A DNA stretch of 64,000 nt from an uncultured Prevotella sp. Lineage in GTDB: Bacteria; Bacteroidota; Bacteroidia; Bacteroidales; Bacteroidaceae. Under the pieces are notes generated by a model that was given only the letters and a program-made list of their open reading frames with translations, was not told the origin of the DNA and made no database searches. Positions 36,093 through 44,831 of this stretch are shown in pieces (position 1 is the stretch's first letter; every line of letters begins with the position of its first letter). The position numbers and the translations under genes are program-made. Where the stretch lies: positions 62,001 to 126,000 of the forward strand of contig CALUEY010000005.1 of NCBI GenBank assembly GCA_944319915.1. Reading direction: 5' to 3'.

Positions 36093-38156
36093 TCACCACG
36101 GCGTCCATTCCGGCTCGGCGGGCGCTTCCTGTTCTTCGGGCTTGGGCTTGGGCGGGTTCTTCAGGTTGCCCTTCTCGTCGAACATTCCGTAGGTGGTGCG
36201 CAGCACTATGAACTCGGTGCGGCGATTGAGCTGGTTGCATATCTCCTGCTCCTCGGGCTTCAGGACCTTTATGAAGTCCTCGGTGAGCACGTCGTTCTCC
36301 TTGAGGAATGGGTAGGTTTCGGTTAGCTTCTTGCGTATGGTCTTTGGCTTCTCCTTGCCGTAGCCCACGGGCGAGAGGCGGTCGGGGGCTATGCCGTGCT
36401 CCACGAGGTAGCTCACCACGCTCTCGGCGCGCCGCTGCGACAGGGCGCGGTTATACTCGGCTGAGCCTCGGTAGTCGCAGTGCGCAGAGAGTTCTATGGT
36501 TACGTTGGGGTTTTCGTTGAGCAGCTTTATCAGCTCGTCGAGGGCTTTGGTTGACTCGGGGCGGAGGGTGGCCTTGTCGAAGTCGTAGAAGATGTTGTCG
36601 ATGAGCACGGGGGCTGTGATGGAGGGCAGGGGGAACTGGAGCACGTACTCCTGTGACTCCGTCACCGGTTCCACACGCAGCTGCTCCTTGTGGTTTAGGA
36701 AGCCTTTGCAGGTCCCGAGGAAAACGTAGTCTACGCCGGGCTTGATGGCCTGGGTGAATGATCCGTCGCCCTTTACGCTGAGCTTGAGATTGGTGCCGTC
36801 GTTGCCCACCATGTATACCACGGCCTCGGGCAGTTCGTAGCCCTCTTGCTCGTAGACCCATCCCTTTACGGTCTGCACTATCTCGGGGTTGACGAAGCTG
36901 TAGATGTGGTCCCAGCCCTTGGCGTCGCCCCGGTTTGACGCGAAGTAGCCTTGGTTGCGCAGTCCCTCGAAGGTCATGCCGAAGTCGTCGCCTTGCGAGT
37001 TGAGGGGGTATCCAGGGTGCTCTATGTGCCATGTGCCTCCGGCTGAGTCGGGCTTGGCTATGTAGATGTCGAGCCCGCCCATGCCCGGGTGGCCGTCGGA
37101 GGAGAAGTAGAGGTCGCCGTTGGGGCGGAACGTTGGGAACATCTCGTCGCCGGGGGTGTTTACCGGCTCTCCGAGGTTTTCCACTCCGCCCGTGCCTGCG
37201 GCGGTGAGGCGCACGCGCCAGATGTCGAGCCCGCCCATGCCGCCGGGCATGTCGCTGGTGAAGTAGAGCCACTCGCCGTCGGGCGAGACGGCCGGGTGGG
37301 CATAGCTCGAGAGCGTATCCTTTGTCAGTTCGAGCACGGTTGACTTGCCCCACGAGGCGTCTGAGCGCGCCGAGGTGCAGATTGTGGCGTAGCGGGGATA
37401 CGAAGGGTCGGTGGCGCACTGCGTGAGGTACATCGTCTTGCCGTCGGGCGAGAAGGCGCAGGCACCCTCGTCGAACTCTGAGTTAAGCTCGGTGTCGATG
37501 GCTTGCGGCTTTTGCCATTTGCCCCTCTCGTCCTTTGTCGATACGAAGATGTCGCCGTTCATCATGCCGGTGATGCCGCTCAGCTCGTCGCCCTTGGCGT
37601 CGGTGCGTGTGGAGGTGAAGTAGAGCTGGTCGTTGTTGTCGCCAGCGAGCATGGGTGAGTAGTCGGCCCGGCGCGAGTTGAAGAAGTTCTCGCGCTTCAC
37701 TGTGTACTGCGAGCCTTGCTCTTTCCACTGCTGGGCCATGCGTGCCGAGCGCAGCCCGGTGGCGGCGAGGCGGTTGCCTGGCAGGCTGTCGAGCGCGGCC
37801 TGGAAGTTCTTGGCCGCCTCCTTGTAGTTGCCGGCCTTCATCTGCTGCTGTGCCAGGCGCAGGTGGGTGAGGCTGTCGGCCTGATTGTAGCGCAAGGCGT
37901 TGTTGTAGGCGGCGATGGCTTTCGGCGTGTAGTTTATGCGGCGGTAGCACTCGGCCATTTTCAGGGCGCGTTGCCCGCGCAGCGGGCGGTCCTTGGGCGA
38001 TGTGGCAGAATAGGCTTTCTTGTATTCCGCTGCGGCGTCGAAGTATTCGCCGAGGGCGAAGAACTTGTCGCCCTTCTTCATGTGCGAGTCGGCACCGCAG
38101 CCCGCAAGGAGCAGGGCGACGGCCATAATGATGGTTATGGTTGATGTGTGTGGCAT
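36093..38156 (-). CDS. PorE-like OmpA-family lipoprotein (type IX secretion)
   Basis: A 687-residue lipoprotein with lipobox LLAGC (Cys20). Domains in order: TPR repeats at about 25-150 (KKGDKFFALGEYFDAAAEYKKA), a WD40/PD40-like propeller at about 170-420 with repeated FSPDGK, VSPDGEWLYFTSD and GGLDIY motifs, a carboxypeptidase-regulatory-like beta-sandwich at about 425-500, and an OmpA C-terminal peptidoglycan-binding domain at about 520-640 (IELSAHCDYRGSAEYN). This is the layout of P. gingivalis PorE, which ties the secretion apparatus to the cell wall. The upstream in-frame ATG at 38276 precedes an unlikely leader. Paralogues of this layout exist, so PorE is likely but not certain. Confidence 0.85.
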   Translation of the reverse strand: MPHTSTITIIMAVALLLAGCGADSHMKKGDKFFALGEYFDAAAEYKKAYSATSPKDRPLRGQRALKMAECYRRINYTPKAIAAYNNALRYNQADSLTHLRLAQQQMKAGNYKEAAKNFQAALDSLPGNRLAATGLRSARMAQQWKEQGSQYTVKRENFFNSRRADYSPMLAGDNNDQLYFTSTRTDAKGDELSGITGMMNGDIFVSTKDERGKWQKPQAIDTELNSEFDEGACAFSPDGKTMYLTQCATDPSYPRYATICTSARSDASWGKSTVLELTKDTLSSYAHPAVSPDGEWLYFTSDMPGGMGGLDIWRVRLTAAGTGGVENLGEPVNTPGDEMFPTFRPNGDLYFSSDGHPGMGGLDIYIAKPDSAGGTWHIEHPGYPLNSQGDDFGMTFEGLRNQGYFASNRGDAKGWDHIYSFVNPEIVQTVKGWVYEQEGYELPEAVVYMVGNDGTNLKLSVKGDGSFTQAIKPGVDYVFLGTCKGFLNHKEQLRVEPVTESQEYVLQFPLPSITAPVLIDNIFYDFDKATLRPESTKALDELIKLLNENPNVTIELSAHCDYRGSAEYNRALSQRRAESVVSYLVEHGIAPDRLSPVGYGKEKPKTIRKKLTETYPFLKENDVLTEDFIKVLKPEEQEICNQLNRRTEFIVLRTTYGMFDEKGNLKNPPKPKPEEQEAPAEPEWTPW

Positions 38157-38251
38157 ACCATATTTATAACGCAAAACGGGCGTTATTATTATAGTGGTAT
38201 GCTGAAATGGGCGTTCTTGCCGTGATGAAGAATGGCGGGAAGATAAGTGAA

Positions 38252-38284
38252 GGCAGGGCTTGTGCCTGTTTTGCAAGCCCTGCC
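38252..38284 (-). terminator. Terminator after topB
   Basis: GGCAGGGCTTG at 38252-38262 pairs perfectly with CAAGCCCTGCC at 38274-38284, loop 11 bases, 14 bases past the topB stop codon on the minus strand. Confidence 0.7.
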
Positions 38285-38298
38285 GTGTGGTGTGTTGG

Positions 38299-40365
38299 TC
38301 ATTGGGCGGTGTTGGCTGTGCCTGCGAAGGGCAGGCGGAACGTGCATCCCTCGCGCCAGCGGCTGCACCCGTAGGCCGTCTTTCCCTTGATGATGGTGCC
38401 TTGCCCGCACTGTGGGCATGGCTGGCCTATAAGCCCGTCGCCCGCCGCGGGGGCATCCTTTGCGGCTTTTGCCGTTGGCGTGGCTCCCTTTGCGGCGGCC
38501 TTTGCCTTGGGCTTGGGGGCTTGGGCGGCCTTTGGCGCCATCTTCTTCTTCAGGTCTTCGTCGGTTAGCGTGGTAACGCGGTGCCCCGAGTTGTCGGCCA
38601 GCACCTCGCCCACGATTGTGGTTATCTGCTGCTTCAGCTCTTCTATGAACTGCCCCGCATCGTACTTCCCGTGCTCAATGTCGCGCAGCTTCTTCTCCCA
38701 TATGCCCGTAAGTTCGCAGCTCTTGAGCAGTTCTTCCTTTATGGTGCCTATCAGTTCAATGCCCGTGGGCGTGGCAATGAGGTTCTTCCGCTCGCGCTTT
38801 ATGTAGTGGCGCTTGAATAAAGTCTCTATTATCCCGGCGCGGGATGATGGCCGCCCGATGCCGTTTTCCTTGAGTGCGGCGCGCAGTTCCTCGTCGTCAA
38901 CGAACTTGCCGGCCGTCTCCATGGCCCTCAGCAGGGTGGCTTCGGTGTAGAACTTGGGCGGGGTTGTCCACTTCTCCGTGAGGCTCGGGGTGTGAGGGCC
39001 GCTCTCGCCTACGGCGAACTGGGGCAGCGTGCGCTCCTCGCCGTCGCCCTTGGTGTCGTCGTCGGGTGCCGACTGCACGTCCTTGGCGTAGACGGCGCGC
39101 CACCCCTCGGCCAGTATGGTCTTTCCGGTGGCCTTGAACTCTATGCTTTCCACCTCGCCCATGACCGTGGTAGTGGCGAACTTGCAGTCGGGGTAGAACG
39201 CGCTGATGAAGCGGCGGGCCACGAGGTCGTAGACGTGGCGCTCCATATCGGTGAGGTTCATGGCTGGTACGCCGGTGGGGATGATGGCGTGGTGGTCGGT
39301 GACCTTGCTCGAGTCGAACACCTTCTTCGACTTCTTCAGCGGCTTTCCGGCCAGCGGAGCCGTCAGCGTTTCGTAGCCGCGGAGGCCCGAGAGCGTGGCT
39401 GCGCACTTGGGGTAGATGTCGTCGCTGAGGTACTGGGTGTCCACTCGGGGGTATGTGGTGAGCTTCCTTTCGTAGAGGGTCTGTATGATGTTGAGCGTCA
39501 TCTCGGCGCTCATGCCGAACTTCTTGTTGCAGTCCACCTGCAGGGAAGTGAGGTCGTAGAGGTGCGGCGGAGCCTCGGTGCCGTTCTTCTTCTGCACGTC
39601 GGTGATGCTGAAAGGCTTTCCCGTGATGGTGGCGAGGAACTGCTCGCCCTCCTCCTTGGCCGTAAACTTGCCCTTGGTGGCGCTGAACAGCGTGTCGCGA
39701 TAGGTTGTGGAGAGAATCCAGTAAGGCTCTGGCTTGAAGTCCTCTATCTCCTTCTGCCGGTTGACGATGAGCGCGAGGGTGGGCGTCTGCACCCGCCCGA
39801 TGCTGAGCACCTGGTGGTTCTGTCCGTACTTAAGCGTGTAGAGGCGCGTTGCGTTCATGCCGAGGAGCCAGTCGCCGATGGCCCGGCTCAGTCCGGCAAG
39901 GTAGAGTGGCTGGTAGGCGGCCTGGTCTTTGAGAGTTCGGAAGCCTTCGGTTATGGCCTCGTCGGTCATCGACGATATCCACAGACGCTTCACTGGGCAG
40001 GTGGCCTTGGCCTTCTGCATCACCCAGCGCTGTATCAGCTCGCCCTCCTGCCCGGCGTCGCCGCAGTTTATTATGCCGTCGGCGGCCTGCATCAGCCTCT
40101 CTATCACGGCGAATTGGCGCTCTATGCGCTGGTCGTTGATGAGCTTTATGCCGAATCGCTGCGGTATCATGGGCAGCGCGCTTAGGCTCCACCGTTTCCA
40201 CATGGGTGAGTAGTCGTCAGGCTCCTTGAGCGTGCACAGGTGGCCGAACGTCCACGTCACTTGGTAGCCGTTGCCCTCCATGTAGCCTTCATGGCTGGCT
40301 GTGGCCCCAAGGATGCGGGCTATGTCCCTGGCTACGCTCGGTTTCTCGGCGATGCAAACTACCAT
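38299..40365 (-). CDS. topB: DNA topoisomerase III (type IA)
   Basis: A 688-residue type IA topoisomerase that relaxes and decatenates DNA. The Toprim domain begins MVVCIAEKPSVARDIA, with the acidic GDAGQEGELI motif; the catalytic Tyr lies in LTTYPRVDTQYLS. After the catalytic core there is a Lys/Ala/Pro-rich linker and a single four-Cys zinc finger-like end (CPQCGQG ... CSRWREGC). The gene is 12 bases behind the LUD-domain gene and probably cotranscribed with it. Nothing nearby suggests an integrative element, so this looks like the chromosomal copy. Confidence 0.94.
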   Translation of the reverse strand: MVVCIAEKPSVARDIARILGATASHEGYMEGNGYQVTWTFGHLCTLKEPDDYSPMWKRWSLSALPMIPQRFGIKLINDQRIERQFAVIERLMQAADGIINCGDAGQEGELIQRWVMQKAKATCPVKRLWISSMTDEAITEGFRTLKDQAAYQPLYLAGLSRAIGDWLLGMNATRLYTLKYGQNHQVLSIGRVQTPTLALIVNRQKEIEDFKPEPYWILSTTYRDTLFSATKGKFTAKEEGEQFLATITGKPFSITDVQKKNGTEAPPHLYDLTSLQVDCNKKFGMSAEMTLNIIQTLYERKLTTYPRVDTQYLSDDIYPKCAATLSGLRGYETLTAPLAGKPLKKSKKVFDSSKVTDHHAIIPTGVPAMNLTDMERHVYDLVARRFISAFYPDCKFATTTVMGEVESIEFKATGKTILAEGWRAVYAKDVQSAPDDDTKGDGEERTLPQFAVGESGPHTPSLTEKWTTPPKFYTEATLLRAMETAGKFVDDEELRAALKENGIGRPSSRAGIIETLFKRHYIKRERKNLIATPTGIELIGTIKEELLKSCELTGIWEKKLRDIEHGKYDAGQFIEELKQQITTIVGEVLADNSGHRVTTLTDEDLKKKMAPKAAQAPKPKAKAAAKGATPTAKAAKDAPAAGDGLIGQPCPQCGQGTIIKGKTAYGCSRWREGCTFRLPFAGTANTAQ

Positions 40366-40377
40366 GGCGGGAGCTTG

Positions 40378-41013
40378 TTAGTAACCCCAGTCCTCGCCCA
40401 CGAGCACCACCGTGTGGCGTCGGCCGGGCGAGTTGCGCAGGAAGTGGATATGGTTGCACACGCATTCGGGCGAGTTGCAGTTGTGGCAAACGCCGTCGGA
40501 GTGGCACGGAGTCTTTATGTCGAAGCGCGCCGCATTTATGGGCGCGGCCGTAGAGCGGGCGCGTGCCAGTGCGGCCTCGGCGGTTTGCGCCACCTTGTTG
40601 AGGCTTATCACGAAAATCACGTGCTTGGGCCCGAAAGTGATGGCGGCCACGCGGTTGCCTGTGCCGTCGATGTTGACGATTACCCCATCCTCGCTGATGG
40701 CGTTGGCGCTCGACAGGTAGTAATCGGCCGTGAAAGCCTTGCGGTATATCTCCTGCGCCTCGTCGCTCGTGGCGGCCATGTCGCGGTCCATCACGTTAAG
40801 CGAGCTTCTGGCGTGGAGCGCGGCCGGTATGCCCATGTCGCGTATGGTCATCGAGCCACCCCACGTAACGCTGCTGCCGTCGGGTATCAGTTCGCTCACC
40901 TTGGCCACGGCCTCTGCTGCCGTGGGGCAGTAGCAGGCCGCCATGTTGCGCCGTTCCAGGTGGCGCATCAGGTGGTGCGCCAGGCGTTCGTTCCTTGCTT
41001 CTTTTGGTGTCAT
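40378..41013 (-). CDS. LUD domain protein (LutC/YkgG-like)
   Basis: A 211-residue protein of the LUD family, named after the lactate utilisation subunits LutB/LutC. VTWGGSMTIRDMGIP and ISEDGVIVNIDGTGNRVAAITFGP are the conserved core. The end carries several Cys (CHNCNSPECVC), an arrangement seen in stand-alone members and possibly binding metal or an iron-sulfur cluster. No lutA or lutB partner is present, so a lactate role is doubtful. It precedes topB in one transcript. Confidence 0.88.
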   Translation of the reverse strand: MTPKEARNERLAHHLMRHLERRNMAACYCPTAAEAVAKVSELIPDGSSVTWGGSMTIRDMGIPAALHARSSLNVMDRDMAATSDEAQEIYRKAFTADYYLSSANAISEDGVIVNIDGTGNRVAAITFGPKHVIFVISLNKVAQTAEAALARARSTAAPINAARFDIKTPCHSDGVCHNCNSPECVCNHIHFLRNSPGRRHTVVLVGEDWGY

Positions 41014-41036
41014 GTGTTTTATGCTAAAGATGCCTG

Positions 41037-41044
41037 CAAAGTTA
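41037..41044 (-). promoter_or_regulatory. Putative -7 box of the LUD-topB operon
   Basis: The minus strand reads TAACTTTG, matching TAnnTTTG; CTTG lies 20 bases upstream as a weak -33 box. Leader of about 17 bases. Confidence 0.5.
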
Positions 41045-41093
41045 CGGAAAAAATCCCGAACTTGCAAGCATCTCCATGCTACAAAAGCCTGTA

Positions 41094-41120
41094 GCCCGCC
41101 GCTTTGGCGCAGCGGCGGGC
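41094..41120 (-). terminator. Terminator after cydB
   Basis: GCCCGCCGCT at 41094-41103 pairs perfectly with AGCGGCGGGC at 41111-41120, loop 7 bases, 16 bases past the cydB stop. Confidence 0.7.
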
Positions 41121-41135
41121 GGCTGCAGTGCCGTC

Positions 41136-42278
41136 TCAGTATGCCTCTCCGCGAGCTATTTCGCCCTTGCTTATCTTCTTCTTGTCGATGGCGCGCCAAG
41201 CATAAAATATGTACGCGAGCACGAAAGGTATGAAGAAGCTCACTACTGCCATGGCGCGCAAGGTGAACTCGCTGCTGCACGAGTTGGCTATGGTGAGCGA
41301 GCTTTGCAGGTCGGCCGTGGAGGGATAGTAGGCAGTGCCGTTCCATCCGGCGGTGAGCAGCAGGGCGCATACGGCCAGCACCACGCCGATGCCTGCCGGC
41401 CAGATGCCCTTGGCGTAAGCCTTGGAGGCAATGGTGCGCCCGATGCCGTAGAGCACGAGGGCTATGCCTATGGCGAGCACCGCCGCCACGTACCACATCT
41501 GCGTGAGGTTCGTGAGGTATTTCAGCGGCTCCATGGTGATGACGCCAGTCTCGGCGTTGGCGGCAAAGCCATCCTTTGCGAGCGTCCGCACGAGGAACGC
41601 CACGAAGAAGAGCACGAACGGCACGGCGTTCACTTTCAGTTCGCGCCGCGAGCGCGAGCGGATGGCGCTGTCGTCTATGTTGTTGATGAAATAGAGCAGG
41701 CCGAGCACGCGGGCGAGGAAGAACACGGCGAAGGCCAGTATCAGGTTCCACGGGTCGAGCAGGGCGTCGAGACCGTGGCTGGCGTTGGCCCACCGGCTTA
41801 TGATGGGTGCGCCGCCCAGCACGAGGTTGTCCTTGTCTACGATGAAGTTCGACCCGTTGAAGAACGTGGCCACAGCCCCTCCGAGCAGCAGCGGCCCCAC
41901 TATGCCGTTGGCCACGAGGAACCACTGGAAGGTGCGCGCGCCGAGCAGGTTGCCCAGCTTGTTCTGGAACTCATAGCTCACGGCCTGCAGCACGAACGAG
42001 AAGAGTATGAGCATCCACAGCCAGTAGGCCCCGCCGAAGCTCGTGCTGTAGAACAGCGGGAACGAGGCGAAGAACGCCCCGCCGAACGTTACGAGCGTGG
42101 TGAACGTGAACTCCCACTTGCGCCCCGTGGAGTTTACCAGCAGGCGGCGCTCCTCGTCGGATCGCCCGATGGAGAATAGCAGTGAGTTTCCGCCCTGCAC
42201 GAATAGCAGGAAAACGAGGATTCCGCCGAGCAATGCCACGAGGAACCACCAGTATTGTTGCAAGAATTCGTATGTCAT
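41136..42278 (-). CDS. cydB: Cytochrome bd ubiquinol oxidase subunit II
   Basis: A 380-residue inner-membrane subunit of the bd oxidase with about nine helices. WWFLVALLGGILVFLLFVQGG near the start, KWEFTFTTLVTFGGAFFASFPLFYS and the ARVLGLLYFINN stretch are characteristic of the Bacteroidetes form. With CydA it reduces oxygen to water at very low oxygen tension, allowing anaerobes to use or remove nanomolar oxygen. It follows cydA after 135 bases. Confidence 0.94.
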   Translation of the reverse strand: MTYEFLQQYWWFLVALLGGILVFLLFVQGGNSLLFSIGRSDEERRLLVNSTGRKWEFTFTTLVTFGGAFFASFPLFYSTSFGGAYWLWMLILFSFVLQAVSYEFQNKLGNLLGARTFQWFLVANGIVGPLLLGGAVATFFNGSNFIVDKDNLVLGGAPIISRWANASHGLDALLDPWNLILAFAVFFLARVLGLLYFINNIDDSAIRSRSRRELKVNAVPFVLFFVAFLVRTLAKDGFAANAETGVITMEPLKYLTNLTQMWYVAAVLAIGIALVLYGIGRTIASKAYAKGIWPAGIGVVLAVCALLLTAGWNGTAYYPSTADLQSSLTIANSCSSEFTLRAMAVVSFFIPFVLAYIFYAWRAIDKKKISKGEIARGEAY

Positions 42279-42413
42279 GATGTCTTGTTTTATAAGGCTA
42301 TTACTTTGGCGGGCTACAGGAGCCAGAGTGTGGCGCTACGCCGGCTGCCTGCGCCCGAGGCCCATCCTGCCGCCTTGGCGGCTTGCCGGGCCTTGGGCAT
42401 GGCCTTTCAGCGT

Positions 42414-44021
42414 TTAATTTTTAACTTCCACTTCACCCTGTGCCTCTTCAGGCCCCCTCTTTATTTGCTTGCGCAGGATGTTCACCTCTACGGCGAGCAG
42501 CGTGGTGAAGAGCGCAAGGAAGATGAAGAACGTCGCCATCACGTTGGCCGAGCCGATGTTGCTCACGCCCACCCACGTGGGCATCATGTCCTGTATGGCC
42601 CACGGCTGGCGCCCCATCTCGGCCACTATCCATCCCGCCTCGCTGGCCACGTAGCCCAGGGGCAGCAGCGCCAGGGCAGCCAGGTGGAGCCATCGCGGGC
42701 GGCTTATGTCGCGGCGGAAGGCGAAGAACAGCACCACGGCGAAGAAGGCGATGAACACCACGCCAAGCCCCACCATCACCCTGAAGGCCCAGAAGCACGC
42801 CGGGATGAACGGCACGGCCTGCTCCTTGTGGTTCAGGTAGCCGTAGCCGAAGTGTTTCATCTCGGATTTCAGCGTCTCGCCCAGCACGTAGAGCCGTTCG
42901 TAGTCGGTGCCGCTAAGGTAAGCGTTCCTCTCCTTCTCCTTCAGCTGGCGGTACTCCTGCAGGGCCAGTATCGCGCCCTTGCCGCGCCTTATCTTCTCGT
43001 CAACCGACATGGCCTTGCTGCCGTCGGGCAGCTCGTAGCCGCCGCGCAGCAGGTCGTTTATGCCCGGCACGAAGCCGTCGGCCTGGCGCGTGGCCAGCAG
43101 CGACAGCATCTTGGGCATGGCAATGCGCAGGGGCGGCTCCTCGCCCGAGGCGTAGTCGGGCTGGCTGAAGGGGTTTACCCAGGCCACCGCCGTGAGGCCC
43201 TGGCCCCGGCCCCCGTCGTAGAGGGCTTCCATGGCGGCCAGCTTCATGGGCTGCACCTGCGCCACCCGGTAGGCCGAGTTGTCGCCGGTGAAAGCGGCCA
43301 GCAGCGCGGCCACGAGCCCCACCGAGCCTCCTATCTTGATGCTGGCCACGGCCAGGCGCTGGTGGCGCCGACGCATGAGGTAGTAGCAGCTCACGGCCAC
43401 GGTGAACAGCGCGCCTATTATCCACGACGACGTTACCGTGTGGAAGAACTTGTCGACGGCCATCGGCGACAGGGCCACGTCGGCGAAAGATGTCATCTCG
43501 TTGCGCATAGTGTCGGGGTTGAAGGTACAGCCCACGGGATACTGCATCCACGAGTTGGCCACCAGTATCCACCAGGCCGACAGCGTGGCGCCCACGCCGG
43601 TGAGCCACGTGGCCGCGAGGTGGAAGCCCCGCGACACCTTGTTCCACCCGAAGTACATCACGGCCACGAACGTCGATTCCATGAAGAAGGCCACTATGCC
43701 CTCTATGGCCAGTGGCGCGCCGAAGATGTCGCCCACGAACCACGAGTAGTTGCTCCAGTTGGTGCCGAACTCAAACTCGAGGATGATGCCCGTGGCCACG
43801 CCCATGGCGAAGTTCACCCCGAAGAGCCTTTGCCAGAAGCGGGCCGTGTCGCGCCAGAAGCGCTTGCGTGTGCGGTAGTAGCACGTCTCCATTATGCCCA
43901 TGACGACGGCCAGGCCAAGCGTCAGCGGCACGAAGAGCCAGTGGTAGATGGCCGTGAGGGCAAACTGCGCCCTGGCCCAGTCTACGGCTGCAGCGTCTAC
44001 GTTAAGCAGTAAGTCAGTCAT
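42414..44021 (-). CDS. cydA: Cytochrome bd ubiquinol oxidase subunit I
   Basis: A 535-residue haem-carrying subunit. FALTAIYHWLFVPLTLGLAV contains the N-terminal haem-ligand His; FGVNFAMGVATGIILEFEFGTNW and the GRQPWAIQDMMPT quinol-site motif are intact. The segment at about 250-350 between helices (GEEPPLRIAMPKML ... KMSVDEKIRR) is the Q-loop region. Second gene of the DUF4492-cydA-cydB operon. Confidence 0.96.
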   Translation of the reverse strand: MTDLLLNVDAAAVDWARAQFALTAIYHWLFVPLTLGLAVVMGIMETCYYRTRKRFWRDTARFWQRLFGVNFAMGVATGIILEFEFGTNWSNYSWFVGDIFGAPLAIEGIVAFFMESTFVAVMYFGWNKVSRGFHLAATWLTGVGATLSAWWILVANSWMQYPVGCTFNPDTMRNEMTSFADVALSPMAVDKFFHTVTSSWIIGALFTVAVSCYYLMRRRHQRLAVASIKIGGSVGLVAALLAAFTGDNSAYRVAQVQPMKLAAMEALYDGGRGQGLTAVAWVNPFSQPDYASGEEPPLRIAMPKMLSLLATRQADGFVPGINDLLRGGYELPDGSKAMSVDEKIRRGKGAILALQEYRQLKEKERNAYLSGTDYERLYVLGETLKSEMKHFGYGYLNHKEQAVPFIPACFWAFRVMVGLGVVFIAFFAVVLFFAFRRDISRPRWLHLAALALLPLGYVASEAGWIVAEMGRQPWAIQDMMPTWVGVSNIGSANVMATFFIFLALFTTLLAVEVNILRKQIKRGPEEAQGEVEVKN

Positions 44022-44047
44022 AATGTTGCCTTGTTATTGGTTTCGTC

Positions 44048-44290
44048 TCAATGTTGCCCGCCGCCCGCGGGTGCGCCCCTCTGCATCATTTCCGTGGCCA
44101 CGAAGTCGGCCTCGCCGCCCTCGGGGGCGTTGGCCTCTATGTAGTCGGGGAAGAAGAGCAGTCTAAGCACTACGAAGATTATGAGCAGCTTTACAATTAT
44201 CACTGCCCACAGCGTCTTGCCGAGGGTCATGTTCCTGAAACCGTCGGCATACAGGTCGTATATGCGGTATATAAGGCTTTGCTTGTCCAT
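44048..44290 (-). CDS. DUF4492 protein of the cytochrome bd cluster
   Basis: An 80-residue membrane protein with one helix (LWAVIIVKLLIIFVVLRLLFF) after the family signature YADGFRNMTLGKTLW. The protein is encoded directly ahead of cydAB across Bacteroidetes and may be a small accessory subunit, as CydX is in E. coli, though they are not alike in sequence. The upstream in-frame ATG at 44341 precedes the promoter and is rejected. Confidence 0.9.
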   Translation of the reverse strand: MDKQSLIYRIYDLYADGFRNMTLGKTLWAVIIVKLLIIFVVLRLLFFPDYIEANAPEGGEADFVATEMMQRGAPAGGGQH

Positions 44291-44308
44291 GCGGCAGCGT
44301 TTACCTTG

Positions 44309-44316
44309 CAAATATA
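44309..44316 (-). promoter_or_regulatory. Putative -7 box of the cyd operon
   Basis: The minus strand reads TATATTTG, matching TAnnTTTG, 19 bases before the DUF4492 start codon. The -33 region shows no TTTG. Confidence 0.45.
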
Positions 44317-44366
44317 CGCATTTATTTCCATACCGCCGCATGGTGCGGGCTTAAATTTGCAGTTTT

Positions 44367-44569
44367 CGCTGTAAAATATGTTTACCACGGGGCTGCAGTC
44401 GGCGCAAGGCGTGCAAGTGGCTGGCTGCCAGGTGTTTGGCCAGGCGTGCCGTTTGGGCTTGCAAAACTGGCCGTTCGGCACCGCCAAACGGCCCATTCCG
44501 CAGCCCCGAACGGCCTATTTTGCAGCCCCGGAAGGCACGCGGCGCAGCAAGTGTAAGCATATTTCAGCG
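44367..44569. repeat. Dispersed 22-bp unit repeat, copy E, with inverted ends
   Basis: The 541-base gap between the cyd operon and the next gene has no gene. The repeat shows units at about 44441, 44462, 44485, 44507 and 44529 (22-base steps, one of 21 and one of 23). Its ends are inverted copies of each other: CGCTGTAAAATATGTTTACC at 44367-44386 and GTGTAAGCATATTTCAGCG at 44551-44569, pairing over about 17 positions with one gap. This makes the copy look like a small mobile element with terminal inverted repeats; no target duplication is evident. Confidence 0.6.
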
Positions 44570-44775
44570 CGTGGAATGCCCCTCCCGGCCTCCCGCCCGC
44601 GCCGTGGCGCGCCGTCCGGCCCAGGCCCAATGCCCTCTGCCGCAGTTGCCGCAAACTCGCCCTTGGGGGCTGGCGGCGGGGCTTATCAGCCCGCCTGGGG
44701 CCGTGCTAAAATTGTTCTCTTTTTCCGTAATTATCTTAAAAATGGTATGGCAGGCCCATTGGCGGGGGCTTTTCT

Positions 44776-44821
44776 TTTGCCGTTTCGCCATAAACATTTA
44801 ATTTTGCATCTGCTTAAATGT
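44776..44821 (+). promoter_or_regulatory. Promoter and possible operator of the coiled-coil/export region
   Basis: TTTG at 44776-44779 and TAATTTTG at 44799-44806 are 19 bases apart. An 8-bp inverted repeat, ACATTTAA at 44794-44801 and TTAAATGT at 44814-44821, spans the -7 box and the expected start, a place where a repressor could bind. Confidence 0.65.
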
Positions 44822-44831
44822 AAAAAAGTAT

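Noticed and set aside
38299..40365. topB as a sign of an integrative conjugative element
   Set aside because: Bacteroidales elements often carry topB, but no tra genes, integrase or att repeats are nearby and it is cotranscribed with a LUD gene.
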